Source of the DNA: Gracilibacillus massiliensis | GTDB lineage: Bacteria; Bacillota; Bacilli; Bacillales; Amphibacillaceae | DNA: 64,000 nucleotides | Direction of reading: 5' to 3' | Assembly: GCF_001458115.1 (NCBI RefSeq) | Contig: NZ_CZRP01000011.1 | Coordinates: 791,381-855,380, forward strand | Part shown: one piece after another, positions 1 through 8,375 of the stretch | Numbering within the stretch: the first letter of the stretch is position 1 | Layout of the letters: the number at the start of each line of letters is the position of its first letter | Program-made: the position numbers and the translations under genes | The notes under the pieces: model-generated | Told to the model about the DNA's origin: nothing | The model's input: the letters and a program-made list of their open reading frames with translations, nothing else | The model's database searches: none

Positions 1-289
1 CAGATCTTTAGAAGTATTAAAGAAGGGAGGACGCATCGTAACTTATGGCTCTTCGACAAATGATGAATTCACGTTTAATTTAAGACAATTTTTCTATGGT
101 CAATATAAATTAATTGGCTCTACTATGGGGAGCAGGGAAGAGCTGCACGAGTTAATTAAACTGATAAAAGAATATAAAATCAGTCCGATAATGGACAAAG
201 GATTTTCATTCGATCAAATAGATCAAGCATTTTCTTATTTAGCTTCACAAGAACAACTAGGGAAGGTATATATAGACTTTGCAAAATAA
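1..289 (+). CDS. Zinc-type alcohol dehydrogenase / quinone oxidoreductase, C-terminal fragment
   Basis: An open frame enters from the left edge (first full codon at base 2) and stops at 287-289, so only the last 95 residues are visible. The segment LKKGGRIVTYGSS followed by LIGSTMGSREEL and the ending EQLGKVYIDF is typical of the C-terminal part of medium-chain zinc-binding dehydrogenases (MDR superfamily, NAD(P)-dependent). These residues form the last Rossmann strands and the return to the catalytic domain. Substrate cannot be told from this part. The gene converges on spoVAE, with a palindromic repeat between them. Confidence 0.75.
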   Translation, partial: RSLEVLKKGGRIVTYGSSTNDEFTFNLRQFFYGQYKLIGSTMGSREELHELIKLIKEYKISPIMDKGFSFDQIDQAFSYLASQEQLGKVYIDFAK

Positions 290-360
290 CACCGAAAGTG
301 AGAGAGCGACACAGGGTGAAAATAAGTTAATGATTCGATTTTTACAATGCATAAAAGCAG

Positions 361-1743
361 GATTATTCGATATATCTTTGTTGGTAATTATGAAATGATT
401 TGTGTGCGTAAAACCGCTTCGGCTTGCCCAGGAGTAGCCGTCAAGGCTGAGAATCTAATGGAGTGAAAGTCTCCTGTCATCAATTGACCGGTTCGGATGA
501 CTAGTATATCCAATGCGTGGTGAGGTAACGAGTCACGTTCTGCTTGGAAGTAAAAGTCACTGCGGCTCAACTTTACGCAGAGAGAGTATGGGTCGGAACA
601 GCTAGAGTGGCGAGCAAATCTAGAGGCTAGAAGGCTTTAACGAATACTGCAGCTCCGAAATCGAGCGCCCTTCAGAAGCTGTTGAAGGGATGTCTGTGAT
701 GCGCCGACCTGGTTGGGCAATGGGGAAGGCCGATGTTCTATGGGAAGTAACGGTCAAGAGCACCATAGAAGCAGCCGGAGTAGGGGTTCTGGCATCTAGA
801 GAAAGATTTTCAGAGATAACGACGGGAAAGTCCTACTTCCAGCTGGGATGACAACAACCAGCAAAGACCAACCATATAAGTGACAAGCGAAAATGGTTAG
901 GAGGATTTAGGATGGACGCATGAGGTCGTAGTAGCGAAGAGGAAAGGGTAATGCCTTTCTAAGCTTATGGAATGAAGCTTCTACAAAGGTAACACCAGAG
1001 TAGAGCGAAGGACCTCTGGGCGACTGGGCGTCCGTGTCAAAGAATAAACAGAACACAGAGTCTGTTGAATGATTGGCATAAGACTAGCATATAAGTAAAC
1101 TTATGTATCAATGGGTGAACATGCGTGTCAGCATTTAAACCTGGGATACATAAGGAAGGCTTATATAGCGATAGAAACCCAGTGTCAGAACCGGACTCGG
1201 GAAATCCGACCGTCCGGGATCGTATGGGGGCTGCAGGAAACGTGGTTCTATTGAATGCGCGCGCCTGCCATCTACCCGACCTTCCCTTTCCATGGGCTTT
1301 TTCCTTAAGCTAACTTTTCCAAGCAAAAAACGCATGGAAAAGTGGATCTTCAGAAAAAAGAATCCCATAGGAGTAGAAGTGGCCGCCTACGCTTAGCCGG
1401 ACTCTACAACTATTGCAAGTGCTAATATTTTGGATTGTTACAATTTGACAATAAATCAGCTTATATTGATAACATTGATAAGTAATCTAATGATAAATTG
1501 ATGGGAAATAGTATATACGCCAACATGATTATTCTTGCTTTAGTTGTAGAGTATTAAAAAGCGCAGGCGTCCGCTTCCACTCCTGCGGGATGTTTTTATC
1601 CGAAGATCCACTTTGGTAAGTGGTCTTTGCTTACCAAAGTTAGCTGAGGAGAAAAACCCGTGGAAAGGGAAGCGGACAAGCCGAAGCAATTGTTACGCAG
1701 TTATAAAATCTCATAATTGTCACCTGTGTTATGTCGTATAATC
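361..1743. repeat. Palindromic double-hairpin element P1 (interrupted)
   Basis: Two opposed hairpin arms flank a spacer. The left arm starts at about 361 and resumes at 1281-1420; the right arm is about 1560-1700. The outer ends are inverted repeats (GATTATTCGAYATA at the left, its complement ending near 1743). Each arm contains the internal inverted pair CAGCTAACTTT and AAAGTGGATCTTC. The spacer is bounded by CTCTACAACT and AGTTGTAGAG. It is very similar to P2 (16705-17381) in the opposite orientation. It lies between two convergent genes. The left arm is broken by an 850-bp insertion at 431-1280. Confidence 0.8.
431..1280 (+). ncRNA. 850-bp structured insertion, possible 5'-truncated ORF-less group II intron
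   Basis: Comparison with the other arms shows that the arm sequence ...GGCTTGCCCA at 421-430 should continue directly into CTTCCCTTTCC at 1281, so 431-1280 is an insertion. It has no long ORF, is richer in G+C than its surroundings, and is full of short stems with GAAA loops. Near its end, 1186-1214 folds as a hairpin with a six-pair lower stem CCGGAC/GTCCGG, a two-base bulge and an upper UCGG/CCGA stem, resembling intron domain V. The last bases CTACCCGAC put an A seven bases before the junction and end in AC, as a group II intron 3' end would. Against this, there is no GUGYG 5' start and no canonical AGC or CGC triad in the stem. Another large structured RNA is possible. Confidence 0.4.
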
Positions 1744-1824
1744 ATTCTTATGTTCAGCTATAGTCATAATCTCATTTGTTACTGTAATGGTATTAAATTA
1801 GTATATCGATATTTCTTAAAAGAT

Positions 1825-2175
1825 TTAGCCTTTTGCTTTGAAAAAAATAGCGCCTATCATTCCAAATATAATAGCAGCAGAGATACCAGAACTTGTTACT
1901 TCAAACATACCTGTGACAACCCCTATTAGGCCATGTTTTTCTGCTTCAGCTAAGGCACCATGTACAAGGGAATTACCAAAGCTAGTAATAGGTACCGTAG
2001 CACCAGCACCAGCAAAATCAATTAACGGTTCATATAAACCAAAGCCATCAAGAATAGCACCAGCTACAACCAATATGCTTAACGTATGACCTGGAGTGAG
2101 TTTCCCCACATCCAGTAAGAGTTGTCCGACCACGCAAATTAGTCCACCAACAATAAAAGCCCATAAAAACACCAT
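1825..2175 (-). CDS. spoVAE: Stage V sporulation protein AE (SpoVAEb type)
   Basis: A 116-residue hydrophobic protein with a [15 protein letters not shown] motif shared with SpoVAC, belonging to the SpoVAC/SpoVAEb membrane family. In the forespore inner membrane, SpoVA proteins move Ca-dipicolinate into the spore and release it on germination. The length matches the family. It is the last gene of the reverse-strand group lipoprotein-spoVAC-spoVAD-spoVAE but is separated from spoVAD by 238 bp carrying a repeat. A good ribosome site (AAAGAGGTGATAA in the reverse strand) precedes the ATG. Confidence 0.9.
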   Translation of the reverse strand: MVFLWAFIVGGLICVVGQLLLDVGKLTPGHTLSILVVAGAILDGFGLYEPLIDFAGAGATVPITSFGNSLVHGALAEAEKHGLIGVVTGMFEVTSSGISAAIIFGMIGAIFFKAKG

Positions 2176-2267
2176 TAATTATCACCTCTTTTAACATCCC
2201 TAATGACTTAGTTTATCTCGTTCATTGAAGTAACGCTTTATATATGAAAGTATATAATCGGCGTCAT

Positions 2268-2413
2268 GTCTAGCTCCGAGCGCCAGAAACTAGGCGACTT
2301 CACGAAATCGCCCTATGATAAGTCATCATCGGTTCGCAAGCTCACCGTGATTCCTTTATCTCAGTCGATTCGCTCCAGTCGCTACGTTTCTAAGCGGGCG
2401 CTCTGCGCTTTTC
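2268..2413 (-). repeat. Stop-codon-abutting repeat R4, short copy
   Basis: A sequence of about 146 bp that begins, on the reverse strand, immediately after the spoVAD stop codon with GAAAAGCGCAGAGCGCC and ends near GCGCTCGGAGCTAGAC. It matches both ends of 59811-60077, which likewise begins right after the ylbG stop. The two ends are mutually complementary (AGCGCC.. with GGCGCT), so the transcript would fold back. It sits inside the spoVA operon. Confidence 0.75.
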
Positions 2414-3418
2414 TTATATATTTTCAATAGAAACTGCATGTGCGATACATGGAATAGTTTGTTTCTGTTGAACAGTTAATGGAGAAAGTAAAGCACCTGT
2501 GGCAACAACTAAAATCCGGTCACATTCACCTTTCTTTAATTTATTGAAAAAATGACCATAAGTAACGATAGCAGAACAAGCTGCACCACTAGCACCTGCA
2601 AAAACCTGCTGTTCGGGTTTATAAATGGTTAAACCACAATCAACAAACTGATTTCTATTTATATTTATTTTGTTTTGTTCAAATAAATCGAGGCAAATGT
2701 CTCTTCCTATTTTTGCTAGATCACCGGTGATTATATAATCATAATAATCTGCTTCTAAATTTCGATCTTTTAAATGTCTTGTGATTGTGTCATAAGCTGC
2801 CGGAGCCATAGCACCTCCCATATTGAATGGATCTTTTAGCTCTCGATCCACCACTTTACCTATGGTTGCTGAAGTAACCTTAGGTCCGCTTCCATTGGAG
2901 GAAATTATCGCGACACCTGCTCCAGTCACCGTCCATTGTGAAGTATCAGGTTTTTGACTGCCATATTCTGTTGGATATCTAAATTGTCTTTCTACAGCAG
3001 AGTTATGACTAGCAGCTCCGGTTATAATATAGCCTGTTTTCATTTGGTTAATGATTAATGCAGATAAAGCTAAACCTTCCATAGAGGTTGCACAGGCGCT
3101 AAAAAGACCTAAATAAGGAATTGCTAAGTTTTTGGCAGCGAAATTAGATGGTGTTAATTGATTGATAAGATCGCCATGCAAGAAAAACTGGATGTCACTT
3201 GTTTCTAAATTTGCCTTCTCGATCGCGTAATGACATGCATCTTCTATCATATGTTGATGCGCAAGCTCAAACGATTTTTCATCCATCCATTGATCTGAAT
3301 AAAAATAATCAAAGTCAGTAGGAATATTACCTAATTCTTCAAAGGGACCACCTACAACTCCTGTAGAGAGTATAGAAGGAGGGGATTCAAATACCATTGT
3401 TTGTTTACCAGAAATCAT
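2414..3418 (-). CDS. spoVAD: Stage V sporulation protein AD, dipicolinate-binding subunit
   Basis: A 334-residue thiolase-fold protein, close to the usual length of about 338. SpoVAD is the soluble, membrane-associated subunit of the SpoVA channel and binds dipicolinic acid. Family landmarks are LSTGVVGGPFEELG near residue 20, GLFSACATSMEGL near 105, ITGAASHNSAVERQFRYP near 135 and GASGAACSAIV near 280. Its ATG overlaps the spoVAC stop by four bases (ATGA), indicating translational coupling. Repeat R4 starts directly behind its stop. Confidence 0.95.
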   Translation of the reverse strand: MISGKQTMVFESPPSILSTGVVGGPFEELGNIPTDFDYFYSDQWMDEKSFELAHQHMIEDACHYAIEKANLETSDIQFFLHGDLINQLTPSNFAAKNLAIPYLGLFSACATSMEGLALSALIINQMKTGYIITGAASHNSAVERQFRYPTEYGSQKPDTSQWTVTGAGVAIISSNGSGPKVTSATIGKVVDRELKDPFNMGGAMAPAAYDTITRHLKDRNLEADYYDYIITGDLAKIGRDICLDLFEQNKININRNQFVDCGLTIYKPEQQVFAGASGAACSAIVTYGHFFNKLKKGECDRILVVATGALLSPLTVQQKQTIPCIAHAVSIENI

Positions 3419-3858
3419 GCTGCACCACCTAAATAAGAGAAGATTGTTTTAATAAGAGCAATTATGAAAGCTGAAAAAACCCCAAACAATATTACAGATC
3501 CAGCTAGTTTAAACATATTTCCTCCCACGCCTTGAACGAAACCTTCCGTCCTGTGTTCAATCGCAGCTGATATAACAGCATTACCAAAACCAGTAACGGG
3601 GACGGCGGTGCCTGCGCCTGCAAATTGGGCGATGCGATCATAATAACCAAAACCAGTAAGTAACATCGTTATAAATATTAATGTAGCGACAGTCGGGTTT
3701 CCCACAGTTTGTTCAGTAAATTCGAAAAAATACATATAAAAGGTTGAAATTGCTTGCCCGATAACACAAATGAAACCACCAACTAAGAATGCTTTACTAC
3801 AGTTTTTAATTAGTGGTCTTTTAGGCTCTTTCGTTTTTTCATAGTCTTTATATTTCAT
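3415..3858 (-). CDS. spoVAC: Stage V sporulation protein AC
   Basis: A 147-residue membrane protein of the SpoVAC/SpoVAEb family with about four hydrophobic segments and the family motif AGAGTAVPVTGFGNA. SpoVAC of B. subtilis behaves as a mechanosensitive channel involved in dipicolinate release. The N terminus (about 25 residues, Lys-rich) is cytosolic in character. It follows the lipoprotein gene at 14 bp and overlaps spoVAD by four bases, so the three are expected to be one forespore-expressed transcript. Confidence 0.95.
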   Translation of the reverse strand: MKYKDYEKTKEPKRPLIKNCSKAFLVGGFICVIGQAISTFYMYFFEFTEQTVGNPTVATLIFITMLLTGFGYYDRIAQFAGAGTAVPVTGFGNAVISAAIEHRTEGFVQGVGGNMFKLAGSVILFGVFSAFIIALIKTIFSYLGGAA

Positions 3859-3872
3859 TATTGAATCCTCCG

Positions 3873-4322
3873 TTAGGTTTGTTCTTTGGATAATTTTTCA
3901 AGCTTTTTTAGGCGTTTTATTGTTTCATCCTTTGTTAGTTTTTCATTCTCAAGTTTTGTTAGTTCCATGAAGAATTTTTGATCGGATGTTACATGAATAT
4001 GGTTAATCTTTGTAAGTGTTTTTAGATCATTTTTTACCTTTTTTTCCACCTTTTGTTCAGTAGCTTGTTTTAATGGAGTAGCATTAAATGCTACAAAAAG
4101 TTGGTCATTTACATGAATTGCTCTGTAGGTAGAAATACCATTTGATTGGTCGTCTAAATAGGACTGTGCTATTCTAGGAATGGAATTTTGTTCAAAAGTA
4201 GCTGGTGTGTCAGAATTTAGCATCACTATGTCTGAAGAATTATTCTGGGTAGTTTGTTCAGGATTATTACATGCTGCTAAACTCATCAAAATGAAAAAAA
4301 GTACTATGTGTAACTGTTTCAT
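3873..4322 (-). CDS. YhcN/YlaJ-type sporulation lipoprotein
   Basis: A 149-residue protein with an N-terminal signal peptide and lipobox LAAC (Cys 18), followed by a Ser/Asn-rich linker and a YhcN/YlaJ-like domain (RAIHVNDQLFVAFNA, then a Lys-rich helical tail). Lipoproteins of this family reside in the spore inner membrane. In the spoVA2-type operons of heat-resistant spore formers, a YhcN/YlaJ lipoprotein gene precedes spoVAC, D and Eb, as here. Exact function is unknown. Confidence 0.75.
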   Translation of the reverse strand: MKQLHIVLFFILMSLAACNNPEQTTQNNSSDIVMLNSDTPATFEQNSIPRIAQSYLDDQSNGISTYRAIHVNDQLFVAFNATPLKQATEQKVEKKVKNDLKTLTKINHIHVTSDQKFFMELTKLENEKLTKDETIKRLKKLEKLSKEQT

Positions 4323-4430
4323 TTTTTACTTCCTTCCTGTTGCTTGATAAACTATATCTATATCTTGCAGAATTTTGAAGAAAGTATACATCATAAATGA
4401 AACCTATGGAGTAATTAATTCGTCTATATA

Positions 4431-4570
4431 TTTATCACGGGGTAAACGTCTGTAATATCCGAAATGAAAGGATTTGAGCTTTAGCAAAGAAGCTGAGCGA
4501 GAGGCTAACATCCTAATAATTAACGTTAACAATCAGTAGGAGGGTAAAACTTCTACTGATTCAAGTCTTA
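4431..4570 (+). repeat. Dispersed repeat F3, copy a
   Basis: Begins TTTATCACGGGGTAAACG and continues TCTGTAATATCCGAAATG, then GAGCTTTAGCAAAGAAGCT. It ends in a hairpin AATCAGTAG..CTACTGATT at about 4527-4559. It matches copies d and e over most of its length. It lies in the divergent gap between the lipoprotein and the 4605 gene, so it may carry or disturb their promoters. Confidence 0.7.
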
Positions 4571-4604
4571 TTTTAAAAAAAAGAGTAGCGAGGAGGAGTG
4601 ACAG

Positions 4605-5051
4605 ATGTGGAAAAAGATCACGATTGTCATCGCTTTAATCGCTTGTATTGGGGCAATCTCATTGTTTGTTTTTAAGGATATTCAAAAAACATCTTTAGAT
4701 AAAACAGTCAAGATTGAGGAGCAATATGAGGATTTTATTGTACATATTAGAATCGAAAAAACAGAAGAAGGTTTTCAAGTATTGAGGTCAATTGAATACA
4801 TTGGACAAGAGGCCATTATGCTGAGGCATCGTACACCGCTTACTCAAGTAACTATTAATGCTGATAATGCAGTTTTTACAGGCAGTCCAATATCAAAACA
4901 AATGGAGCCTGGTTTACAGTATCATCCGCAAGAACCTCTTAAATTTCAAGCGCTTGATAAAGGTGTACATAAAGTCTATGTGCATACACAATTTTTTATA
5001 GAGGAACAAAGAATAGATATTAGAACAGAAAGTGAAATAAAGTTTAAATAA
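4605..5051 (+). CDS. Membrane-anchored protein of unknown function
   Basis: A 148-residue protein with one N-terminal membrane segment (about residues 5-24) and a mostly beta-predicted extracellular part. There is no cysteine after the hydrophobic stretch, so it is an uncleaved anchor or secreted protein rather than a lipoprotein. The start is supported by GAGGAGTGACAG upstream. I recognise no family. It stands alone, divergent from the spoVA operon and convergent with the 5180 lipoprotein. Confidence 0.7.
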   Translation: MWKKITIVIALIACIGAISLFVFKDIQKTSLDKTVKIEEQYEDFIVHIRIEKTEEGFQVLRSIEYIGQEAIMLRHRTPLTQVTINADNAVFTGSPISKQMEPGLQYHPQEPLKFQALDKGVHKVYVHTQFFIEEQRIDIRTESEIKFK

Positions 5052-5082
5052 AGAGTTAGCATTGGAAAATTCTTTACCACAC

Positions 5083-5127
5083 AAAAACAAACGAAATCGA
5101 ATAGTTTTTCGATTTCGTTTGTTTTTT
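5083..5127. terminator. Bidirectional rho-independent terminator
   Basis: A long perfect stem, ACAAACGAAATCGA with TCGATTTCGTTTGT, with A-runs on the left and T-runs on the right, between the convergent genes ending at 5051 and 5180. Confidence 0.85.
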
Positions 5128-5179
5128 TACTAATTACACAATTTTTTGCTTCCAGCACATTTTTTTAAAATTAAATGGA

Positions 5180-5842
5180 CTATTCAAATAACTGTTCTTT
5201 ACTTTGCTTCAATGTCATTTCATGGTTAGTGCTGCTATCTGATAGATGTTGGTATTCTAACTTAACAGTCTCCTCATCAACCCAGATTTTATTATCAATT
5301 CTAATATATTCTTCTGAAAGTTTAGGTTCATAAGACTTCGGTGTCCAATCATCTAAATCAAAAATTTTATATGTATCTGTATGATAAGTTTCAATTATAA
5401 ATAACAGCTTCGACTGCTTAGGAGAATAGCTTACTTCTTTTATATTTACTAAGTCGTCTATTAGAAAGGAACGGTTTGGTTCGTTTCTATCTAGTAGAAG
5501 ATAGGAGCAGGTATTCTCACTGCAATTAAAAGCTAATAAATAGAGGCTATCCATATCAAGTTTTTCTAACTCCATATTTGAAATCGATTTTTGTTTATTT
5601 TTTACGGTTTTTAGGTATGCGTCTAGGATTGTAATATTTTTAGTATTCAATGTAATGATTTCATCTTCCAAAACAAATTCTATTTCAAAGTTTTGCTTTT
5701 CTTGAGGTGTCTCTGAGACTTCTTCTTTTTCTAACATTTCTTCAACAGGTTCATGGGGTTCTTCTTTTGTTATCATAGGCTCGGATTCCTGGTTGCTACA
5801 AGCTATTAAGAGAAAAGGCAATAAATAAATCAGTTTCTTCAA
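5180..5842 (-). CDS. Lipoprotein of unknown function
   Basis: About 220 residues. A TTG start at 5842 is preferred because GGAGGTGG lies just upstream; a longer frame would begin inside that ribosome site. A signal peptide (KKLIYLLPFLLIAC) ends in a lipobox Cys, followed by a Glu-rich linker of about 40 residues and a domain I do not recognise. That domain contains the pair CSENTC, which might form a disulfide outside the cell. It lies 21 bp behind the HtrA-like protease gene, so it is probably the third gene of that operon. Confidence 0.7.
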   Translation of the reverse strand: MKKLIYLLPFLLIACSNQESEPMITKEEPHEPVEEMLEKEEVSETPQEKQNFEIEFVLEDEIITLNTKNITILDAYLKTVKNKQKSISNMELEKLDMDSLYLLAFNCSENTCSYLLLDRNEPNRSFLIDDLVNIKEVSYSPKQSKLLFIIETYHTDTYKIFDLDDWTPKSYEPKLSEEYIRIDNKIWVDEETVKLEYQHLSDSSTNHEMTLKQSKEQLFE

Positions 5843-5863
5843 AAAAACCACCTCCAATCTATA

Positions 5864-6994
5864 TTAAGATGAAGTTGACATTTGTAATATTTTTAATTGA
5901 TCGTTTTCATATCCAACTACTATGGTATATTGTTTATTTTCTTTTACTTCTTGATATGATTCATTTCTTGCTGTCACTTCCATATCTATTTTAATTTGAA
6001 CTGTATCGTTCTTTTTTTCGATGATTGATTTTTCTTTAGCATTTAAACCAAGTAAAGATTGAAAAGTTTGACGAAATTCAGTATAACTTGTCTGACTTTG
6101 ATATTCACTACCAAACAGAGAGTATGCATTCACATAATCTCTCAAAGAAATATTATCAATTAGATAATCAACAAGATACAAGGCATCTTCTTCTAATTGT
6201 TGTTGATCAATTTGTTGTCCAGCAGCGGGTAGATATTCTAGTTTTTCACTATTTGCCTCGTCAATCCATTCAGCTACCTGATCTTTAACTTGTGTCACTG
6301 GTATACTAAAACCAATATCAGTATCTGTAATACCCGCTGAGTTAATGCCAATAACTTTGCCGCTATCCCGTAAAATAAGTGGACCGCCACTGTTTCCATA
6401 CGTTATGTTTGCGGAAATTTGGAATACTTCCTCATATTGAAAATCGTTAATCGTAAAAGAGCGATCTGTTCCAACGATCAAACCTAAGGAAACACTATTT
6501 TGGATGCCTACAGGACTACCAATAGCTATTATTTCATCTCCGATTTCTGCTTGATATTCTGAATCGACTGTAATAGGATCTAAATGGTTTAATTCAGGCA
6601 CTCTAATAACAGCAAAGTCTTGTTCTTTACCAATGCCTACAATTGCCGCAGGATATTGCCTTCCATTAGATAACATTACTACAATAGAGTCTGCTTCTTC
6701 AATAACATGAGCGTTTGTAATGATATCACCATTATTATTAATAACAAAGCCAGATCCCGTTTTACTATTTGTTTCATTAGCTGTTTCAATTTGTACCACA
6801 GATTTTTGGGATTCATGAATAATATTTTTTAAATTAATTTGATTTTGACTATTTTCTATATTGGTTGCAAGTGTATTATCTAATAAATATGGTTGATTAT
6901 GCCAATCACGAAAATGAATAAAGGCGATAATTATTGTTGCAAGCAAAATGAGAATAGACAAAAAAACAGGGATATATTTTCTCTTTTTGTACAT
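5864..6994 (-). CDS. Membrane-anchored HtrA/DegP-like trypsin-family serine protease
   Basis: A 376-residue protein with one N-terminal membrane segment and then a trypsin-like protease domain. The triad is visible: His in ITNAHV (about residue 96), Asp in KEQDFAVI (about 126) and Ser in YGNSGGPL (about 202). Unlike HtrA/HtrB it has no PDZ domain; the last 125 residues form an unrecognised domain. A frame extends 24 codons upstream, but that DNA is a copy of repeat F3. GGAGG lies six bases before the ATG at 6994, so the short form is chosen. It is the second gene of an apparent operon with the 7059 zinc-ribbon gene and the 5180 lipoprotein. Surface stress sensing or processing is an inference. 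Confidence 0.85.
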   Translation of the reverse strand: MYKKRKYIPVFLSILILLATIIIAFIHFRDWHNQPYLLDNTLATNIENSQNQINLKNIIHESQKSVVQIETANETNSKTGSGFVINNNGDIITNAHVIEEADSIVVMLSNGRQYPAAIVGIGKEQDFAVIRVPELNHLDPITVDSEYQAEIGDEIIAIGSPVGIQNSVSLGLIVGTDRSFTINDFQYEEVFQISANITYGNSGGPLILRDSGKVIGINSAGITDTDIGFSIPVTQVKDQVAEWIDEANSEKLEYLPAAGQQIDQQQLEEDALYLVDYLIDNISLRDYVNAYSLFGSEYQSQTSYTEFRQTFQSLLGLNAKEKSIIEKKNDTVQIKIDMEVTARNESYQEVKENKQYTIVVGYENDQLKILQMSTSS

Positions 6995-7007
6995 CATATT
7001 CCTCCGT

Positions 7008-7050
7008 TGTTTATCACGGTGTAATTGTCCGTAATACTCCCAATGATGAA
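7008..7050 (+). repeat. Dispersed repeat F3, fragment b
   Basis: About 43 bp, TTTATCACGGTGTAATTG followed by TCCGTAATACTCCCAATGA, matches the left part of the other F3 copies (compare 4431). It lies precisely between the zinc-ribbon gene and the protease gene and makes up the spurious upstream extension of the protease frame. Confidence 0.6.
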
Positions 7051-7058
7051 GTATCGTT

Positions 7059-8216
7059 TTATTCAAGATACCATGTTATTTCGTCTACTTTAGCTGTTAG
7101 TCTAGAATTTTCTGTACTGGCATCAAAATGAGTAAATTCAAACTTTCCAGTTTCGTCTGGATAAAGTGTCTCCGGATAGACATAGACTTCATTTTCTAAG
7201 ATCACTTCATCGCTTTTATCAGTGATGGAATAACTAACTAAAATAGAGTGAATAGGTACGGTTGCGACACTTTTAAGTTGACCACTAATTAGCCACTTTT
7301 CATCTTCCGTTTTTAATTGGATATCAATTAATTCGATAGCATGACTTTCATTTAATTCTTGTTCTTCTTCAAATATCGAAAGTGCTTGCTCAATACGTTG
7401 TTCTTGTGCCGACTCAAAAGCTGTCTTTTCTTTATTTATTGTGGTTTTTAGACTTTCCAATTGTTCAGAATTTTCGATAACCGCTAATGTATCTTCAATA
7501 GTACGTAAGGCATGAGAGAATTGAAGATTATCTAACAAACTAGTTGCTTCTTGATACGTCATTGCCACTAACTTTTGATGTACTTGTTCTATTAACTCAG
7601 GTGCTTGTTCATGTGATAAATCCTTTGTTTCCCAAACTAGTGACTTTAAATCTTCTATAGTAGGGTCACTATTTAGCTTATAAGAAGCTTGATTTAACAA
7701 TGTTTGACTTTTTCTGGAAATTGTTTTTTCTGTCATTTGATCAACTAAATCGCCATTATATTTTTCTAGCTCATTCTCCGATTGACGAATCGCATCAAAT
7801 GCTTCAGAAAAATTTTTATTTTCATTTAGTTGTTGCACTTTTTGTAAATTGTGTTCTACATCTGACGCCACTTGCAAGAAATTCAAGACTTCTCTTGCTG
7901 ATGGGAATTTTTCTTTGTATTGCAGTGCTTGCTGCAATAAATCTTTTGCTTGTTCGTAATCTCCTATTAAAGCCATTTCCTCTGCTTCTTGATAATATGC
8001 TAGCGCTCTATCAGATTGATAAGTTGTAAATAAATATGTAGAAAATAATATAATTGAAGCAATTACTATAGACAGAACAGGAAGAAACCACCATTTTTTT
8101 GTAGGTTTTTCAGGCATATTTCTTTTCTTTAAATCTTCAGGAAGCCTTTTGCCACAAGATACACAAAATGTTTCAATCTCTTGAACCTGGCCACCACATT
8201 TAGGGCAAAAAGACAA
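7059..8216 (-). CDS. Zinc-ribbon, single-pass membrane protein with TPR-like and coiled-coil regions
   Basis: A 385-residue protein. The N-terminal zinc ribbon has CPKC (Cys 4, 7) and CVSC (Cys 18, 21). A membrane segment follows at about 43-67, then a TPR-like pair of helices (ALAYYQEAEEMALIGDYEQA), a long helical Glu/Gln-rich region to about 285, and a C-terminal beta domain. The layout puts the zinc ribbon inside the cell and the rest outside. The TTG start follows AAGGTGAGG. It is the first gene of the set with the HtrA-like protease and the lipoprotein. No specific function is known to me. Confidence 0.75.
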   Translation of the reverse strand: MSFCPKCGGQVQEIETFCVSCGKRLPEDLKKRNMPEKPTKKWWFLPVLSIVIASIILFSTYLFTTYQSDRALAYYQEAEEMALIGDYEQAKDLLQQALQYKEKFPSAREVLNFLQVASDVEHNLQKVQQLNENKNFSEAFDAIRQSENELEKYNGDLVDQMTEKTISRKSQTLLNQASYKLNSDPTIEDLKSLVWETKDLSHEQAPELIEQVHQKLVAMTYQEATSLLDNLQFSHALRTIEDTLAVIENSEQLESLKTTINKEKTAFESAQEQRIEQALSIFEEEQELNESHAIELIDIQLKTEDEKWLISGQLKSVATVPIHSILVSYSITDKSDEVILENEVYVYPETLYPDETGKFEFTHFDASTENSRLTAKVDEITWYLE

Positions 8217-8331
8217 TGTAAAACCTCACCTTCTGCAAAGTATATCAAGTCTTACTTTATATTATAGCATGAAATTGGAAAAATCTTTATAAATAATGAA
8301 CAATCTTCTTTAATAAAAGGAGCATTTTAGG

Positions 8332-8337
8332 TATACT
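8332..8337 (+). promoter_or_regulatory. Candidate sigma-A -10 box
   Basis: TATACT at 8332-8337 with a weak TTTAAT 17 bp upstream, about 38 bp before the small GTG frame at 8376. Consensus fit is moderate only. Confidence 0.3.
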
Positions 8338-8375
8338 ATAAATATTAATGATTTATGAAAAAGAGGTGTGTTATT

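Noticed and set aside
399..420. GTGTGCG near 401 as the 5' end of a group II intron
   Set aside because: The same stretch occurs in the uninterrupted palindromic arms, so it belongs to the host repeat; the insertion begins only after base 430.
1125..1368. Short frames on both strands in the 850-bp insertion and the adjoining arm
   Set aside because: No ribosome sites; the frames run through repeat sequence and across the insertion junction.
1717..2089. Plus-strand frames opposite spoVAE
   Set aside because: Mirror of a well-supported reverse-strand gene, no ribosome site or family match.
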